Assembly (NCBI RefSeq): GCF_000160035.2 | Contig: NZ_KI535367.1 | Span: 124,001 to 188,000 of the forward strand | Reading direction: 5' to 3' | DNA from: Catonella morbi ATCC 51271 | GTDB lineage: Bacteria > Bacillota > Clostridia > Lachnospirales > Lachnospiraceae | DNA: 64,000 bases | Part shown: piece by piece, positions 63,034 to 64,000 of the stretch | Position numbering within the stretch: position 1 is the stretch's first letter | How the letters are laid out: each line of letters opens with the position of its first letter | Notes under the pieces: generated by a model | Told to the model about the DNA's origin: nothing | What the model saw: the letters and a program-made list of their open reading frames with translations, nothing else | The model's database searches: none | Program-made: the position numbers and the translations under genes

Positions 63034-64000
63034 GTGTCAAAAAGAATAAATAAATATATGCCGTTGTTCTGTCTGACAGCATTGATTATAATATTTTTAA
63101 GAGTAATGACGAACTTGTTTTATATACAAATGATGCAGCAGGGAATGTCCTCCGCTGTGGCCGGTACAATAGATGAAAGCATAAAGATTGATTTACAGGT
63201 AAAATATCCTGCTAAAGAAGATAAAAAAGACGGATATATACCGGAATTAAGCGGTAAAATTATAAATATAGCTAAAAATATAAAAAATAGAGTTGAACCC
63301 TATACCTCAACTCTGATTCCTGAGTATGATACAGTATTTACACTTTACAGAAAGTATAATCATAGTATTGGATGGAATTATAATATAATTCCGGCTTTTG
63401 ACGACAAAGGAATACTAAAATATGATAATGGATATTTAAACTATGCTGTTGAAAAACTTGATGAAGATGAGGCCGATAAGATAGCGGAGAAAATACAAAA
63501 AGTCAGGGATTTTTTAGCAGAAGAAGGGATTAATTTTTATTATATTAACGGAGGATTTAAGTCGGTTGAAGAAAGAGGAAATCTGCCTTCTTATAATGAA
63601 AAAGCCGATAATGGATATTTTAATGAAAGAATAGTGATAGAGGCTCTGAATAAAAAAGGAATAAACCTGTTAGATATCAGGGAGGAAGCAAAGAAAGATA
63701 AAAAAGACTGGCTTAGCCTGTTTTACAAGTATGATCATCATATGAAAACCGATTCACAGCTTTGGGTTGCGGGAAAAATAGCTAAGCTGCTTGCAGAAAA
63801 AGAAGGCTATAAATTTAATAAAGATTTATTTTCGATATCGGAATATAACCTTGAGAAGAAAAAAATAATGTTTGGAAGCCAGGCAAGAGGTATTTTAAAA
63901 AACGGTGTAATGGTTAGCCCGGAAGAATATACAAAGATAATACCCAAGTCTGATACTTTTTTCGAGATTGAACTACCGGTTAAAGGTCTTGTAAGAAAAG
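63034..64000 (+). CDS. AlgX/AlgJ-like acetyltransferase partner, 5' part (cut by the window end)
   Basis: The reading frame opens with GTG at 63034 (AGGAGAGAG site) and runs in frame to the last base, at least 322 residues. It has one N-terminal membrane helix (PLFCLTALIIIFLRVM), then a large extracytoplasmic domain with YKYDHHMKTDSQLW, a DHH(W)-type motif like the catalytic Asp/His of SGNH-fold AlgX/AlgJ proteins. The gene follows the MBOAT gene by 14 bp, the usual pairing for O-acetylation of surface polysaccharide. The C-terminus, including the usual second part of the SGNH fold, is outside the window. Confidence 0.8.
   Translation, partial: MSKRINKYMPLFCLTALIIIFLRVMTNLFYIQMMQQGMSSAVAGTIDESIKIDLQVKYPAKEDKKDGYIPELSGKIINIAKNIKNRVEPYTSTLIPEYDTVFTLYRKYNHSIGWNYNIIPAFDDKGILKYDNGYLNYAVEKLDEDEADKIAEKIQKVRDFLAEEGINFYYINGGFKSVEERGNLPSYNEKADNGYFNERIVIEALNKKGINLLDIREEAKKDKKDWLSLFYKYDHHMKTDSQLWVAGKIAKLLAEKEGYKFNKDLFSISEYNLEKKKIMFGSQARGILKNGVMVSPEEYTKIIPKSDTFFEIELPVKGLVRK

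Overview
The window looks like chromosomal DNA of an AT-rich, low-GC Gram-positive anaerobe, most likely a member of Lachnospiraceae (Clostridia). This is inferred from strong AGGAGG-type ribosome binding sites, a Phe T-box leader, PucR/CdaR regulators, a DUF4317 protein, a TetM-like GTPase fused to a NYN nuclease, a flavodiiron protein and a DUF6110/P-type ATPase pair. There is no rRNA, no CRISPR array, no intact insertion sequence and no replication origin. Most of it is core genome with small accessory patches.

Layout. 1-0.8 kb: the end of an L-lactate permease gene, then on the minus strand a 57-residue membrane protein with a near-consensus promoter and two matching GntR-type operators. 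0.8-3.0 kb: a minus-strand PucR + GntR regulator pair. 3.2-7.1 kb: an unusual divergent cluster made of two esterase + small partner protein modules with a TetR regulator between them. The small partners look like catalytically dead half copies of the esterase fold. 7.4-12.2 kb: a flavin disulfide reductase, then an SPFH / zinc-ribbon / TPM set like Bacillus ydjI-ydjG-ydjH. 12.4-17.6 kb: the TetM-like/NYN fusion, cysK and a DUF4317 protein. 17.6-21.7 kb: an O-antigen ligase-like protein, a CapD/PglF-like dehydratase and a small membrane protein. 21.7-25.2 kb: a 600-bp gene-free region with a candidate structured RNA, a perfect 23-bp inverted repeat and dispersed repeats, then a DUF6110 protein, a heavy-metal P-type ATPase and an acetyltransferase. 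25.2-34 kb: housekeeping genes (AlaX-type editing enzyme, CheY, tRNA-Gly, Dus, NADP isocitrate dehydrogenase, proC, a secreted transglutaminase-like protein, glutathione peroxidase). 34.3-37 kb: a PucR-like regulator and a diguanylate cyclase. 37-43 kb: T-box-controlled pheS, then pheT, an M32 carboxypeptidase, a VanZ protein and tRNA-Arg. 43.3-44.5 kb: an EAL/HDOD protein. 44.7-50.7 kb: an F1Fo ATP synthase operon (a, c, b, delta-alpha fusion, gamma, beta, epsilon). 51-54.4 kb: flavodiiron protein and NAD synthetase. 54.4-64 kb: a surface polysaccharide locus with a NeuD-like acetyltransferase, a glycosyltransferase, the CapE-CapF-CapG enzymes for UDP-L-FucNAc, an MBOAT O-acetyltransferase carrying a nine-G tract, and an AlgX/AlgJ-like partner cut by the window end. 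A GGDEF gene and a tiny type I toxin locus bounded by inverted repeats sit inside it.

Most notable: (1) the ATP synthase operon has no separate delta gene; the delta C-terminal domain is fused to the N-terminus of alpha and the delta N-terminal domain is not seen. (2) The duplicated esterase/pseudo-hydrolase modules. (3) The EF-G-like GTPase fused to a Rae1/YacP-type nuclease. (4) The toxin locus whose two convergent promoters fire into identical leaders. (5) The G9 tract in the O-acetyltransferase, suited to phase variation. (6) At least three families of short intergenic repeats.
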